Assembly: GCA_001038565.1 (NCBI GenBank)
Contig: LFJO01000005.1
Coordinates: 1,342,484-1,393,198, forward strand
Reading direction: 5' to 3'
DNA from: Alkalihalobacillus pseudalcaliphilus
GTDB taxonomy: Bacteria; Bacillota; Bacilli; Bacillales; Bacillaceae_D
Length of the DNA: 50,715 bases
Each line of letters starts with the position of its first letter. Position 1 is the stretch's first letter. Below, in pieces: positions 7,562 to 17,541 of the stretch. Under the pieces are notes generated by a model. That model did no database searches. It worked only from the letters and a program-made list of their open reading frames with translations, and was not told where the DNA came from. The position numbers and the translations under genes are program-made.

Positions 7562-8197
7562 CTATTGCGTCTTCTGTTTCATCACTTCACTAGCTTGTTT
7601 TCTCTTTTTTCGCTCACGTATCACATACAAACCAATAACAACCACCGCTAACCCTACTAAAGTTAAAATTAATTGCTCTACAAAAGAATTCCAATCTGTT
7701 ATCGTACGACCATAATAAAATCCTAAAAGAAAATATAAACTTAACCAAATCAGTGAGGACGTGTGGGCAATGAATAGAAAATGAATAAACCGAAATTTCG
7801 CTAACCCTACACTAAAAGGCACCGCATGCCTTACAAAAGGGAAAAAGTAACTAAACGATGCCGCTTTTAGCCCATATCGATCTAAAAGCTCAAAACCTTT
7901 TTCAGCCCTTTTTGCCCAGATTGACTCATCTTTTTTCTTTAAACGATCCTGAGGCGAGAATTTATGAGCTGTAAAAAAACCGACCACATATAAAATCGTA
8001 CCATGCAGCATAATCGCCGAATATATCGTAAAAAAAGCAGGTATAGGCTCTAAAAAAGAATACGTAGAAAAATACCCTCCCGCCATTAATAACACTTCAT
8101 TCGGAACAGGAAAAATAAATAAACCAATTGCATATATAACAAACAAAGCAGCGTAACCATGTTCTAAAATAAAGTGATAGACGCCTGTTAAATCCAT
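7562..8197 (-). CDS. DedA family membrane protein
   Basis: The 211-residue protein has the DedA/SNARE-associated pattern. FPVPNEVLLMAGG (near residues 29-41) has the conserved acidic residue. FFPFVRHAVPFSVGLAKF (near 118-135) has the conserved arginine and glycine. Four to five hydrophobic segments are present and the tail is basic (RERKKRKQ). DedA proteins are membrane-potential-dependent transporters; some members flip undecaprenyl phosphate or phosphatidylethanolamine. The substrate of this one is not visible. It is probably monocistronic. Confidence 0.85.
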   Translation of the reverse strand: MDLTGVYHFILEHGYAALFVIYAIGLFIFPVPNEVLLMAGGYFSTYSFLEPIPAFFTIYSAIMLHGTILYVVGFFTAHKFSPQDRLKKKDESIWAKRAEKGFELLDRYGLKAASFSYFFPFVRHAVPFSVGLAKFRFIHFLFIAHTSSLIWLSLYFLLGFYYGRTITDWNSFVEQLILTLVGLAVVVIGLYVIRERKKRKQASEVMKQKTQ

Positions 8198-8301
8198 CCT
8201 TCCAATTCCCCTCTTTTATTGACCTATAATTAGTTTACCTGATCATGAATAAAAAGGAAAAAGATAACGCTCCCTAACCAATTCTAACTTATGGCTCCAA
8301 A

Positions 8302-8330
8302 ATAAAAACACCTCAACACGGAGGTGCGCT
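8302..8330 (-). terminator. Terminator of the DUF6501-like gene
   Basis: CACCTC (8309-8314) pairs with GAGGTG (8321-8326). The minus-strand continuation is TTTTTATTTT, a good T-run. Confidence 0.6.
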
Positions 8331-8337
8331 TTTCGTT

Positions 8338-8538
8338 TTAGTTCTTAAAGTAATCTTTGTAATAACCACCGATTTTACCTGTGTTATCAATGACAAAATA
8401 AAACTCTTCTGTCTCATTTTTTAATTCGTATATTTTGCCAGCAGTTAGTGATTCATGAACTTGAAACTTCTTTGCATCTGTATGTACGCATTCAACCTCA
8501 CGAATCGTATCTGTCTCTTGCCATTTTTGATGAATCAT
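8338..8538 (-). CDS. Small conserved Bacillaceae protein, DUF6501-like
   Basis: The 66-residue protein starts MIHQKWQETDTIREVECVHT and ends GGYYKDYFKN. It resembles short Bacillus proteins of the DUF6501 type from memory. The ATG at 8538 was chosen because AGGTGGAAGG sits just upstream; an alternative GTG at 8559 has no binding site. It has no membrane segment. Function is unknown. Confidence 0.7.
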   Translation of the reverse strand: MIHQKWQETDTIREVECVHTDAKKFQVHESLTAGKIYELKNETEEFYFVIDNTGKIGGYYKDYFKN

Positions 8539-8559
8539 ATCCTTCCACCTCACAATCAC

Positions 8560-9242
8560 TTAGAAATATATGTTATATTATTATACCATAAACGCTGCAA
8601 CCAACTAAATACTTTTACAACATTGCTTATGGTAGAGTTGCTTTATTCTTGAATTTAACCAGATTACTTTTAAAAAATTAATTTTTATGAAAGTGATGAA
8701 AGAGTCGATATGCTCTTCTTCGAAGGTCGCTCCGGGAATGGGTTCGTGCATACCCATTTGTTTATGTACTTCTCATACATAGAATAACTTAAAAGAAAAC
8801 AACTCTTAGAAAAGCGAACCAACATTGAATAAATTTTATTAGTCAAACAGATAAAAAATCACTCGAATAGTTACTATTTTAAAACAAACAAACTTTCATA
8901 TTTGTTGAGAGTGAAGTGAATCGAGAACCATTAATTAAAAGTCAGAACGTTATTTTTATCTTTATTGGTGCCTTTCATTCATAAAAATGGTTGAAAGATT
9001 ATTACATCCATTCGTCACCCCTCCGCTTTTGGGATATTGCTCGAAAGTATTATCCCAAAATAATTCAGCTCACCGGCGAAGCAGCTACCAATAACAATAA
9101 AGAGAGTGTAGGCTTTCATCAAAGATTAGTAACCCATATTCACGTGTTTTTGGACCATCAGTTAAGCACGTTTGGCTACTTCACTTGCTTGACTAAAAGG
9201 TAACATACCCTTGAAATGGGTGCCCAATTGAATGTTCCTACT
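8560..9242. other. Gene-free interval with one repeat copy
   Basis: This gap of about 680 bp holds one member of the TATGAAAG intergenic repeat family (8686-8760). A 70-codon open frame at 8991-9203 has no ribosome binding site and no recognisable features, so I leave it out. Otherwise nothing clear is visible. Confidence 0.5.
8686..8760 (+). repeat. Intergenic repeat, TATGAAAG family (copy C)
   Basis: Begins TATGAAAGTGATG and contains CGCTCCGGGAATGGG (8728-8742), which recurs in the copy at 31965-32131 and with one change at 29260-29409. Confidence 0.5.
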
Positions 9243-9284
9243 AAAAAATACGAGTAAGAGAGGAGATTTCCCCTCATTACTCGT
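9243..9284 (-). terminator. Terminator of odhAB
   Basis: CGAGTAAGAGAGGAGA and TCCCCTCATTACTCG form a long imperfect stem (9251-9283). The minus strand continues TATTTTTTAG. Confidence 0.75.
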
Positions 9285-9314
9285 ACTTGTAATTAAGACC
9301 TGTTTAATTATTTA

Positions 9315-10559
9315 TTAACCTTCTAATAATAAAGATTCTGGGTCTTCTAGCAATTCTTTCACACGAACAAGGAAGCCTACTGCTTCTTTACCATCAACAA
9401 TTCGATGGTCATAGGAAAGAGCAATATACATCATTGGACGATTTTCAAAGTTCTCTTGATCAATCGCAACCGGTCGCCATTGGATCTTATGCATTCCTAG
9501 AATTCCTACTTGTGGAGCATTTAGGATTGGCGTTGACATGAGTGAACCAAACGTACCTCCATTAGTAATCGTGAAACTACCACCTTGTAGGTCTCCTAAT
9601 GCAAGCTTGTTATCACGTGCTTTTTTCCCAAGGTTACCAATTTCTTTTTCAATACCTGCGAAGCTTAATTTATCTGCATCACGAACGACTGGTACAACTA
9701 AACCGTTGTCCGTCGATACGGCAATACCGATATCATAGTATTTCTTCATTAAAATTTCGTCGCCTTGAATTTCAGCATTTAATAATGGGAATTCCTTTAA
9801 TGCACCAATAACTGCTTTACTAAAGAATGACATAAATCCTAACTTCACGCCATTTTTCTCAAGAAATGCATCTTTGCGACGTTTACGAACATCCATCACA
9901 GCTGTCATATCAACTTCATTAAATGTCGTTAACATGGCTGCTGTTTGTTGGGCTTCAACTAGACGCTTTGCAATCGTTTGACGACGGCGGCTCATTTTAA
10001 TTCGCTCAGCTGGTTTACCATCATCAGATGTTGTTGCCGCTGGTGTATCTGCCTTCTTTGGAGTTGGAGCTGATTTCGCTTCAGACTTTGGCTGATAATT
10101 CTCAACGTCTTGTTTACGAACACGACCTGTTGGATCATTTGTAGACACTTCGTTTAAGTTAATCCCTTTTTCACGAGCTAATTTACGTGCTGCTGGTGAA
10201 GCAAGTGGACGTCCGCCTTCAGAATCTGGCGTTTCGTCTTGCTTCGCCTCTTGTTTAGGTTGCTCTGGTTCTGATTTTGTTTCTTCTTTTGCTTCAGGTT
10301 CAGCTGAGGAATCTCCTTCAGATCCTTCAGCATCGATCACGGCAATGACTTCCCCTACTTCTACCGTGTCACCTGGCTCTTTTTTTAATTCTTTTATTAC
10401 ACCAGAATGTTCAGCAGTGATTTCTAAGTTTACTTTATCTGTTTCTAGTTCAGCAATAAAATCACCTTGATTTACGTATTCTCCAACTTCTTTTAACCAC
10501 TGAGCAATCGTTCCTTCTGTAATCGATTCAGCTAATTCAGGTACTTTAATTTCAATCAC
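9315..10559 (-). CDS. odhB: 2-oxoglutarate dehydrogenase E2, dihydrolipoyl succinyltransferase
   Basis: The 414-residue protein has, in order, an N-terminal lipoyl domain with ETDKVNLEI (lipoyl lysine 42), an Ala/Pro/Glu-rich linker, a peripheral subunit-binding domain ([15 protein letters not shown], about 123-137) and a catalytic acyltransferase domain. The active-site signature YDHRIVDG (His 385) lies near the end. It transfers succinyl groups to CoA in the TCA cycle complex and is most like OdhB/SucB rather than the pyruvate E2. It follows odhA after 15 bp, and its binding site AGGGAGGCC precedes the ATG. Length is typical. The E3 subunit gene is not in the window. Confidence 0.96.
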   Translation of the reverse strand: MIEIKVPELAESITEGTIAQWLKEVGEYVNQGDFIAELETDKVNLEITAEHSGVIKELKKEPGDTVEVGEVIAVIDAEGSEGDSSAEPEAKEETKSEPEQPKQEAKQDETPDSEGGRPLASPAARKLAREKGINLNEVSTNDPTGRVRKQDVENYQPKSEAKSAPTPKKADTPAATTSDDGKPAERIKMSRRRQTIAKRLVEAQQTAAMLTTFNEVDMTAVMDVRKRRKDAFLEKNGVKLGFMSFFSKAVIGALKEFPLLNAEIQGDEILMKKYYDIGIAVSTDNGLVVPVVRDADKLSFAGIEKEIGNLGKKARDNKLALGDLQGGSFTITNGGTFGSLMSTPILNAPQVGILGMHKIQWRPVAIDQENFENRPMMYIALSYDHRIVDGKEAVGFLVRVKELLEDPESLLLEG

Positions 10560-10574
10560 GAGTAATGGCCTCCC

Positions 10575-13421
10575 TTAATTTTTACGAGTCAAAGATTCTG
10601 TTATGATACGTTCTTGTTCTGTCTTATGAGCAATTGGATTTCCTTCAGCAGGACTTGAACGGAATGTTCTTCCAATATAACTCAAGGATACATCTTCTGG
10701 CGTAATATCTCGGATGCGTGACTCCATAAACGGCCAAGCTCCCATATTTTTAGGCTCTTCTTGAACCCAAACAACTTCTTTTAAATTTTTATAAGATGCA
10801 AATAATTCACGAATTGGACGTTTTGGAAACGGATAAAGCTCTTCTACACGAGCGATGTGTAACCAATCCCAATTTTCATCTGATTTTTTATCAATTCGTT
10901 CAGCTAAATCAATGGACACTTTACCAGAGCAAAGGATGATTCTTTCGACTTTTGTCTTCTTCTTCCCTAAGCCAGATTGTTCCAATAATGGACGGAACTC
11001 CTCATCAGAAAATTCTTTTGCGTCCGAAGAAGCATAAGAATTTCTTAACAAGCTCTTTGGCGTCATGATAATGAGCGGACGTACTGAGTCCTTTTTAAGG
11101 ATTGCTGCTTGACGACGTAATAAATGGAAATATTGGCTGGCAGATGAACAGTTAGCAATCGTCCAGTTATTCTCAGCCGCAAGAACTAGGAAACGTTCTA
11201 CACGTCCACTTGAATGCTCTGGCCCCTGACCTTCGTAGCCATGTGGTAACAAGATGACTAAACCTGATTTTTGTCCCCATTTTGCACGACCAGCAGAAAT
11301 CCACTGATCAAACATAACTTGAGCTCCATTCGCAAAATCACCAAATTGCGCTTCCCATAAAACAAGCGTCTCAGGCGAATGTACATTATATCCGTATTCA
11401 AAACCTACAACAGCCGCTTCAGATAACGGGCTATTGTAAACGGCAAACGATGCTTTCGCACTTTCTAGCTCTTTGAGTGGTGTATACATTTTATTTGTAT
11501 CTCTGTCATGTAAAACAAGATGACGTTGAACAAATGTACCACGCTCTGAATCCTGACCAGACAGACGAACTGGTGTCCCATCAGAGATAATAGAAGCAAA
11601 GGCTAACACTTCACCATGTGCCCAATCTATCTTTCCGCCTTCTTCAAAACCATCTAAACGTCTCTTAAGAATCTTAGCTAACTTCTCATTAGCATTAAAA
11701 GATTCTGGCCACTCAAGTAACTCTTCGTTGATTTGTTTTAACGTATCGAACTCTACAGCCGTTTTAACTTTAGGTAATCCATTAACAATAAAATCTGGCT
11801 GAGAAATCTCCACCTCATGCTCTGATTTCTTTGAAGCAACCTTTTCGTATTCTTGACGCAGGAAATCTAAGTTTTCCTTTTCAAGTTGACCACCATACGC
11901 TTTTTCAATTACACCTTGCTCAGTTAAGAAGTCGGCATAAACCTTTCTGGCGGTTGGATGCTTTTTAATCATGTTATAAGTAGCTGGCTGCGTAACAAAA
12001 GGATCATCTGTTTCGTTATGTCCGAGTCGACGGTACCCAACTAAGTCAATTAAGAAGTCCTTTTTAAAGCGCTTTCTGTATTGAAATGCTAAGTGAATAG
12101 CGGCCATACATGCTTCCGGGTCATCGGCATTAACATGAAGAATTGGAATTTCAAATCCTTTTGCCGGGTCACTGGAATATGTTGTTGAACGCGAATCATA
12201 AGTTTCTGTCGTAAACCCAATATTATTGTTGGCAATGATATGTAACGAGCCACCAACTTGATAACCTGTTAATCGACTAAGGTTTAGCGTTTCTGTAACA
12301 ATACCTTGACCTGGGAATGCAGCATCTCCATGAATTAAGATCGAATAGGCTTTTAATGTATTTTGTAAAGGCTCTCCTTTTTGTGAACGATCTTCCTGTG
12401 CAGCTCTTGCATACCCTTCAACGATAGGACTAACAAATTCCAAGTGACTTGGGTTATTAGCTAACGTTACAGTAGCTTCAACTGTATTTTCTTCTTTAAT
12501 TTGTCTATCTGCACCTAGATGGTACTTCACATCTCCTGTCCAGCCATTAATGCCTGTAGAACTTTCAGATGATAAATCTTCCTTTGGTGCGTGTAAAAAC
12601 TCAGAAAAAATCATATGGTATGGCTTACCTAACGTATGAGTTAAAACATTAAGACGTCCACGGTGGGCCATTCCAATCATAATATTTTCGGTACCCTCAT
12701 GTACCGACTCTCGAACAGCTTCATCTAACATTGGTACGAGAACATCTAAACCTTCTATAGAAAATCGTTTTTGACCAACGAATGTACGATGAATAAACTT
12801 TTCAAAGCCTTCAACTTGAGTTAATCGATTCAATAAATTAATACGTTGTTGTTTTGATAAATTTGGTAAATATAAGCCGGATTCAACCATTTTATATAAC
12901 CAATTTCTTTCCTCTTCGTCTTGAACATGTCCAAATTCAAAAGCAACGGTTTGGGTGTAAACCATTTTTAAATGATTAATTGCCTCGAGTCCATCTTTTA
13001 TATGTGATGGTGCATCTGGACATAACAAATCGACAGGTACCTGTCGTAAATCTTCTTCAGTTAAGTCATAACGACTTAATTCGAGCAAGCTATCATTTTT
13101 AAAATCTTTGTGAATCGGATGAATATTAGAAGCCAAATGGCCCTTTAATCGGATGGTATCTGCTAATTTAACAGCACCGACAATCTTCCTCATCATGTCC
13201 GTTCCGACAGACTGCTTTGCTGTTGGAACTTCAGCTGCAATGAACCTCTCTTCGTCTTGTGACGTTGGTGGTGGCCCTAAAGTATCAAAGAGTGCTCGAA
13301 GCTCTTCATCTACTGCTCCTGGGTCTTTGGTGTACTCCTCATAAAGTTCGATTGCAACGCCAAGGTTCGGACCATGAAATCCTTTCCATGACTCGCTTGG
13401 TTTGTTCTCCTTGCTGGACAT
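10575..13421 (-). CDS. odhA: 2-oxoglutarate dehydrogenase E1 component
   Basis: The 948-residue thiamine-diphosphate enzyme has the E1 landmarks: [22 protein letters not shown], and [12 protein letters not shown] in the first half. [26 protein letters not shown] and [15 protein letters not shown] lie in the transketolase-like second half. It decarboxylates 2-oxoglutarate and passes the succinyl group to OdhB lipoyl lysine. The length matches Bacillus OdhA. The start follows AGGAGGTTTTTGTCAC. It forms an operon with odhB and has a candidate CcpA site over the promoter. Confidence 0.97.
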   Translation of the reverse strand: MSSKENKPSESWKGFHGPNLGVAIELYEEYTKDPGAVDEELRALFDTLGPPPTSQDEERFIAAEVPTAKQSVGTDMMRKIVGAVKLADTIRLKGHLASNIHPIHKDFKNDSLLELSRYDLTEEDLRQVPVDLLCPDAPSHIKDGLEAINHLKMVYTQTVAFEFGHVQDEEERNWLYKMVESGLYLPNLSKQQRINLLNRLTQVEGFEKFIHRTFVGQKRFSIEGLDVLVPMLDEAVRESVHEGTENIMIGMAHRGRLNVLTHTLGKPYHMIFSEFLHAPKEDLSSESSTGINGWTGDVKYHLGADRQIKEENTVEATVTLANNPSHLEFVSPIVEGYARAAQEDRSQKGEPLQNTLKAYSILIHGDAAFPGQGIVTETLNLSRLTGYQVGGSLHIIANNNIGFTTETYDSRSTTYSSDPAKGFEIPILHVNADDPEACMAAIHLAFQYRKRFKKDFLIDLVGYRRLGHNETDDPFVTQPATYNMIKKHPTARKVYADFLTEQGVIEKAYGGQLEKENLDFLRQEYEKVASKKSEHEVEISQPDFIVNGLPKVKTAVEFDTLKQINEELLEWPESFNANEKLAKILKRRLDGFEEGGKIDWAHGEVLAFASIISDGTPVRLSGQDSERGTFVQRHLVLHDRDTNKMYTPLKELESAKASFAVYNSPLSEAAVVGFEYGYNVHSPETLVLWEAQFGDFANGAQVMFDQWISAGRAKWGQKSGLVILLPHGYEGQGPEHSSGRVERFLVLAAENNWTIANCSSASQYFHLLRRQAAILKKDSVRPLIIMTPKSLLRNSYASSDAKEFSDEEFRPLLEQSGLGKKKTKVERIILCSGKVSIDLAERIDKKSDENWDWLHIARVEELYPFPKRPIRELFASYKNLKEVVWVQEEPKNMGAWPFMESRIRDITPEDVSLSYIGRTFRSSPAEGNPIAHKTEQERIITESLTRKN

Positions 13422-13472
13422 GTGACAAAAACCTCCTAGTTACTTTTAAGTCAAATCTTCAGAAGTTGGATA

Positions 13473-13486
13473 AAATAACGCTTTCA
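13473..13486 (-). promoter_or_regulatory. Candidate CcpA site (cre) at the odhAB start site
   Basis: TGAAAGCGTTATTT on the minus strand matches the cre consensus TGWAANCGNTNWCA at all fixed positions except the last two bases. It overlaps the predicted transcription start, a position where CcpA represses. Confidence 0.5.
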
Positions 13487-13491
13487 TTCCT

Positions 13492-13520
13492 ATATTATCA
13501 TGGATACCTAGTTGACTCAA
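13492..13520 (-). promoter_or_regulatory. Candidate sigma-A promoter of odhAB
   Basis: On the minus strand TTGAGT (13520-13515) and TAATAT (13497-13492) are separated by exactly 17 bp, placing the start near 13485 and leaving a leader of about 64 nt. Confidence 0.6.
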
Positions 13521-13529
13521 AGGTTATCT

Positions 13530-14140
13530 GTCCAATTTCAAAGGATTTGTCTAACGATTTTTCAAATTACGACTTTTGTTACATTTCAAAACCATGTAGA
13601 TAATTTTATTATCCCTTTAAAGTGTAAATCTTTTTATTCTGAAAATCTAGTGATTTGTCATAAAATATTCTTATTTTCATAACTTTTTTTTCCTTTACAC
13701 AAATATACAGAAAAACTTTCACTATTCAACGAATTCCGTTCATTTAATTTTCAAAAATCTTCGTGAAATTAAGGTTTTTATTCGGAACTTTCATCTGTTT
13801 ATTCCATTTAAGAAAAAGTCTTGACCACTCATTTATTTACGCAAACCAATTATATTGATTAGTTTTAAATTATTATATTCTATCACCCAAAGACAATCAC
13901 TCCACTACTTTCACTTTACATGTAAAAGTGAAAGACAACTTCCTTCTTCTTTTACAGTTTTCAACTCGAAAATTCCATAACCTTTGAATCTCTCTATCTT
14001 TCCATTTCAGCTAACTTCAAGTACTTCAGTTTGATTACCTTGGGTATATCGTACCGTATTTTACTCATTTATTTTGTTCTACTATTAATGGAATGTTACA
14101 TTCAAGTTAAATGATGGTAATTGTTCATTTTATCACCGTA
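13530..14140. other. AT-rich intergenic region between odhA and the transglycosylase gene
   Basis: About 600 bp without a supportable gene. It contains an almost perfect inverted repeat at 13908-13934 (CTTTCACTTT...AAAGTGAAAG) and several T-rich stretches. No known RNA element was recognised. Confidence 0.5.
13908..13934. repeat. 27-bp inverted repeat, possible operator
   Basis: CTTTCACTTTACA is followed directly by TGTAAAAGTGAAAG, an inverted repeat broken by one extra A. It has no T-run on either side, so an operator is more likely than a terminator. Confidence 0.45.
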
Positions 14141-14146
14141 TAGGTA

Positions 14147-14175
14147 TGTTCAAGTTTAATCGTTTTCGTTATAAT
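14147..14175 (+). promoter_or_regulatory. Candidate promoter of the transglycosylase-like gene
   Basis: A perfect TATAAT (14170-14175) lies 32 bp upstream of the start codon. The -35 at 17 bp (TGTTCA) is weak. Confidence 0.4.
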
Positions 14176-14206
14176 GTGAGAAGGAAAAAAAGAAGGGTGT
14201 CGTTTT

Positions 14207-14818
14207 ATGTTCAAAAAGATATTCTTCATTTTCTTCTTCCTGGTCGCTTTTTTTATCACTCTCCTCACCGTGGCTCCTATTGATAAACTGAAAGAAATTG
14301 GTTATCGCAGTTTCATTGCTCAACAGCAAATTCCAGAAGATTATGTGGAATTGTATCAAGAAGCTGCGAGTGAATACGATATCCCTTGGGAGCTACTAGC
14401 CTCCGTGCATCGAGTAGAAACGATATTCTCTACGATGGATCCTATGGTTAGTCCCGTTGGTGCTTTAGGCCATTTTCAGTTTATGCCAAGAACATGGGTC
14501 GGATGGACACACCCTGGTGGTGCCCTAGGAGAAATGGATGAAGATATTGATATTACCGACCTTGATTTAATTGCTGATCATGGAGGTTATGGGGTCGATG
14601 GTGATGGTGATGGTATTGCCGATCCATTCAATATTGTCGATGCCACACACTCAGCCGCCAAATATTTAGCTGATCACGGTGCACGTGATGGTGATTACGA
14701 AAAAGCTCTTTTTGCCTATAATCAAAGTCAAGACTATGTGGATGAAGTAATGAAGTACTTTAATCAGTATAATGATGAATTCGAGTTAATTACGCTACGA
14801 AATGTTTATGAATATTAA
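14207..14818 (+). CDS. Anchored lytic transglycosylase-like (SLT/lysozyme fold) protein
   Basis: The 203-residue protein has a hydrophobic N-terminal segment (residues 4-24) acting as a signal anchor. The extracellular domain holds WELLASVHRVET, with the likely catalytic glutamate, and GALGHFQFMPRTW, the GxxGxxQFxPxTW signature of the family. YLADHGARDGDYEKALFAYN follows near the end, the Asn-containing helix of SLT domains. A Ca-site-like DGDGDGIADP stretch lies near residues 126-135. It should cut peptidoglycan glycan strands outside the membrane. It is followed by a strong terminator, so it is monocistronic. A CwlT- or phage-like lysozyme of the same fold is the alternative. Confidence 0.85.
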   Translation: MFKKIFFIFFFLVAFFITLLTVAPIDKLKEIGYRSFIAQQQIPEDYVELYQEAASEYDIPWELLASVHRVETIFSTMDPMVSPVGALGHFQFMPRTWVGWTHPGGALGEMDEDIDITDLDLIADHGGYGVDGDGDGIADPFNIVDATHSAAKYLADHGARDGDYEKALFAYNQSQDYVDEVMKYFNQYNDEFELITLRNVYEY

Positions 14819-14820
14819 AG

Positions 14821-14852
14821 CATCGGACAACGTGTTCGATGTTTTTTATTTT
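14821..14852 (+). terminator. Terminator of the transglycosylase-like gene
   Basis: CATCGGACA-ACG-TGTTCGATG (14821-14841) is followed by TTTTTTATTTTT. Confidence 0.8.
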
Positions 14853-14915
14853 TGGATATATCGAATACATGATAAACTAACACTAAGAAAAACAAAAGAA
14901 TGGTGAGGATTCGTC

Positions 14916-15170
14916 ATGGAAATTACTTTAAAAAAAGAAATTGATACAAATGTAGAAAACAATGAGGTAGGTATGCCACTTGATATATTTCTGGATAAAT
15001 CACTAAAACCAGAAAGCTTAATGCTATTAATGTTTCTAACCTCTGCGACACAGAGCGTATTTTCATTTGAACAACTCTCACAAACATTACCGTCTACGGA
15101 AGATGAGCTCATGACAGCCATTCATAACCTCAATGACTCTGGTTATATTCAAATTTTAGACAAAGCTTAA
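14916..15170 (+). CDS. Small hypothetical protein, 84 aa
   Basis: The 84-residue soluble protein starts MEITLKKEIDTNVENNEVGM, with GGTGAGGATTCGTC upstream. The second half is helical: SFEQLSQTLPSTEDELMTAI, followed by a short region ending GYIQILDKA. This pattern resembles a small winged-helix unit in which YIQIL would be the wing strand, but the similarity is too weak to assign. It lies between two terminators and is probably transcribed alone. Confidence 0.6.
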   Translation: MEITLKKEIDTNVENNEVGMPLDIFLDKSLKPESLMLLMFLTSATQSVFSFEQLSQTLPSTEDELMTAIHNLNDSGYIQILDKA

Positions 15171-15257
15171 AGTTGGGTGAAATCACAAAGGGTTCATCTC
15201 TTCACAACCATTGGATATGACAGATAGCGTGTTTATTCTAAAGAAATAAATAACCTG

Positions 15258-15298
15258 AAAAAGGTTCGCCTACCATTTTTAGGCGAACCTTTTGTTTT
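15258..15298 (+). terminator. Strong terminator
   Basis: AAAAGGTTCGCCTA (15258-15271) and TAGGCGAACCTTTT (15280-15293) form a perfect 14-bp stem followed by GTTTTA. It would end the 84-aa gene transcript. Confidence 0.8.
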
Positions 15299-15529
15299 AC
15301 CGCCAGCATCGTTAATATAATTCAGAATAATCAAAAAATATAAACGGAATAAATGACGTTAGTTTACCTAGAAAAACAAAAAAAGCATCACTCTTAACAA
15401 AGATACATTCTCAAAGGTATGTTTACAAAATAAAATTCTTTATCGCTACTCCAAAGTGATATTCTTCCATTTATTTTAATTGCCAATTTTTCTAAGACAT
15501 TCATTGTCAAAGGAAAGCGAGGGTATACT

Positions 15530-15685
15530 ATGTCTTTGTTTATTGTTATTTCAAATACAAAATACATCTATGAAGAGCCAATTATTAACGATCCGAATCT
15601 TTTAAATAGTATTCTAGGTATCTTTTGTATAGTTTTATTTATCACAATTATAACTTATCTATATTCTAAGAAAAATAGTGATTAA
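15530..15685 (+). CDS. Small single-pass membrane protein, 51 aa, hypothetical
   Basis: The short frame encodes 51 residues starting MSLFIVISNTKYIYEEP. A clear hydrophobic segment (ILGIFCIVLFITIITYLY, about residues 28-45) is followed by a basic end (SKKNSD). The upstream sequence GGAAAGCGAGGG is a moderate binding site. The region is otherwise gene-poor and next to a broken protease gene, so this may be a chance frame. Confidence 0.35.
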   Translation: MSLFIVISNTKYIYEEPIINDPNLLNSILGIFCIVLFITIITYLYSKKNSD

Positions 15686-15726
15686 TTAGGTGCTTATATT
15701 ACCAACTTTATTATTAACAGAAAGTT

Positions 15727-16181
15727 ATGAATTTTTTTCATATTGTAGATTTTAATATAATCAGTTATTACTATGATACATTCGCCATCTCAGAGGATTT
15801 TGTAATTGTAAAAACAGCACCACATAGTAAAGGAATAGATATCGGTCAATTTTTTGGGACACCTCCATTTAAAGAAGTAACAAACATTAAAAATCAAACA
15901 GTAAGTATTTTTGGTTACCCATGGGATAAAATTTCATCTACAGAGCTAATACCTCAATGGGGAATGTTTGGCACTATTTTTGACGAAGTTTCTAGCGTAT
16001 TACTTTATCATAGCCCGGACAATCAGGTTCACCTATATTAAATAACTCTAGTGAAATTGTAGGTGTGCATGCTCGTGGATTTAGGGACGGGAATGGAACC
16101 CCAGTCTTTAATGGAGGGCCAAAGATGTCCTCATATTTAAGCCAATTTTTAATAGAGTCAATAGATTTGACTGAGCATTAA
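15727..16181 (+). pseudogene. Frameshifted and N-terminally truncated V8-like serine protease
   Basis: The first frame encodes EDFVIVKTAPHSKGIDIGQF, like the catalytic-aspartate region of glutamyl endopeptidases (S1B). It continues with VSIFGYPWDK and is broken near 16010. In the next frame the sequence continues PGQSGSPILNNSSEIVGVHA (the GxSGSP nucleophile motif) and ends SIDLTEH with TAA at 16179-16181. The signal peptide, propeptide and histidine region are missing upstream. The gene therefore needs at least one frameshift and has lost the N-terminus. It resembles secreted Bacillus glutamyl peptidases, not the cytosolic protease of the lanthipeptide operon. Confidence 0.75.
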
Positions 16182-16186
16182 TATAA

Positions 16187-16222
16187 AGCCCTCATCCCAA
16201 AGAATGAGGGCTCAACTTATTT
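16187..16222 (+). terminator. Terminator after the broken protease gene
   Basis: AGCCCTCAT (16187-16195) pairs with ATGAGGGCT (16204-16212). The tail CAACTTATTTTT has T-rich ends. Confidence 0.55.
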
Positions 16223-16320
16223 TTGTGACATCCCATTTACTGGTCATGACACAAATCCATTTCGATTATTAAAAATAATCACGTAAAAATAGTTAGCAAA
16301 ATCTCAAAAAACAACAGGAA

Positions 16321-16818
16321 TTATCTGTTATCAATCGGCTCCGGATACATATCATGATTCATCAAACGATATTCGGCAATTTTTTCATATTTCGTGCCAG
16401 GTTTTCCGTAGTTTGTATATGGGTCGATCGAAATACCACCTCGTGGCGTAAATTTCCCCCAAACCTCAATATAACGAGGATCCATTAACTCAATTAAATC
16501 ATTCATAATGATATTCATACAGTCCTCGTGGAAATCGCCATGATTTCGGAAGCTAAATAAATAGAGCTTTAACGACTTACTCTCAACCATTTTCTCACCA
16601 GGAATATAACTAATATAAATCGTCGCAAAATCAGGCTGGCCTGTTTTTGGACATAATGAAGTAAATTCCGGACAATTAAATTTAACAAAGTAATCACGAT
16701 TTGGATGTTTGTTATCAAATGACTCTAAAATCTTTGGATTATATTCAAAATCATAAGTTGTCCCTTGATTTCCTAGTAATGTTACCCCTTCTAATTCTGA
16801 ATCTTGTCTTCCACCCAT
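16321..16818 (-). CDS. queF: NADPH-dependent 7-cyano-7-deazaguanine reductase QueF
   Basis: The 165-residue type I QueF has the [20 protein letters not shown] stretch with the catalytic cysteine and aspartate. [20 protein letters not shown] follows as the QueF family signature. It reduces preQ0 to preQ1, the last free-base step before insertion in tRNA. It is the final gene of the preQ1-riboswitch-controlled operon queC-D-E-F and starts 12 bp after queE with AGGAGGTATTTGGT upstream. Length is typical. Confidence 0.96.
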   Translation of the reverse strand: MGGRQDSELEGVTLLGNQGTTYDFEYNPKILESFDNKHPNRDYFVKFNCPEFTSLCPKTGQPDFATIYISYIPGEKMVESKSLKLYLFSFRNHGDFHEDCMNIIMNDLIELMDPRYIEVWGKFTPRGGISIDPYTNYGKPGTKYEKIAEYRLMNHDMYPEPIDNR

Positions 16819-16830
16819 ACCAAATACCTC

Positions 16831-17541
16831 CTATACGCCTCGTTTATTGCCCCACAATAATGTGTGCAATTGTGGTAATACTTTAGCGTTATTCATTTCT
16901 TTCGATTGAATGGCCTTATCAATCAGCCATTCGTATTTATTTAATAGACGTTGTAATAATTGCTCGTTTTCTTCTGTCTGACTATCATCATTACCAACTT
17001 GCAAAAAGAAAGGAATGTCTGGATATCTTTGATGGATAGCTGTTGCATATTCAAAATCTGTATCATCAAAAACAACAACCTTTAAGCTCACATTCCTACC
17101 CGTAAGATTTGAAGTCATCGTATCTAATTTCTGATAATCTGTCACCATTTTAGAGCTTGGTGGCTTCGGCGAAATCGTCACCTCATCAATATCTTGAAGC
17201 CAGTCCTGCCACACGGAACCTTGTGTCTCAATCGCCGATTTTACACCATTTTCCTTTAAAAGTTCAAGCAAAGAAGCTATCCCTTTATGCAATGCTGGAT
17301 TTCCTCCAGAAATCGTCACATGGTTAAATTTGGCACCACCAATTTCTTTGAGCTTTGACCAAATTTCCTCTGCCGTCATTAACGTACTTTTACCTGTCCC
17401 ATTCCATGTAAAAGCAGAATCACACCAGTCACAACTATAATCACAGCCAGCCGTTCTCACAAACATCGTTTTTTGTCCGATAACCATTCCTTCTCCTTGA
17501 ATCGTCGGACCGAAAATTTCCATCACCGGAATTTTCTTCAT
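16831..17541 (-). CDS. queE: 7-carboxy-7-deazaguanine synthase QueE (radical SAM)
   Basis: The 236-residue protein has the CDYSCDWCDS motif, a CxxxCxxC radical-SAM cluster site, near residues 33-42. HVTISGGNPALH carries the GGNP SAM-binding motif. It converts carboxy-tetrahydropterin, the QueD product, to CDG. The start overlaps the queD stop by 4 bp (ATGA), showing translational coupling. The product is used by QueC. Confidence 0.95.
   Translation of the reverse strand: MKKIPVMEIFGPTIQGEGMVIGQKTMFVRTAGCDYSCDWCDSAFTWNGTGKSTLMTAEEIWSKLKEIGGAKFNHVTISGGNPALHKGIASLLELLKENGVKSAIETQGSVWQDWLQDIDEVTISPKPPSSKMVTDYQKLDTMTSNLTGRNVSLKVVVFDDTDFEYATAIHQRYPDIPFFLQVGNDDSQTEENEQLLQRLLNKYEWLIDKAIQSKEMNNAKVLPQLHTLLWGNKRGV

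Noticed and set aside
8991-9203. Open frame of 70 codons in the 8.6-9.3 kb gap
   Set aside because: No ribosome binding site, no family resemblance and weak composition; more likely chance.
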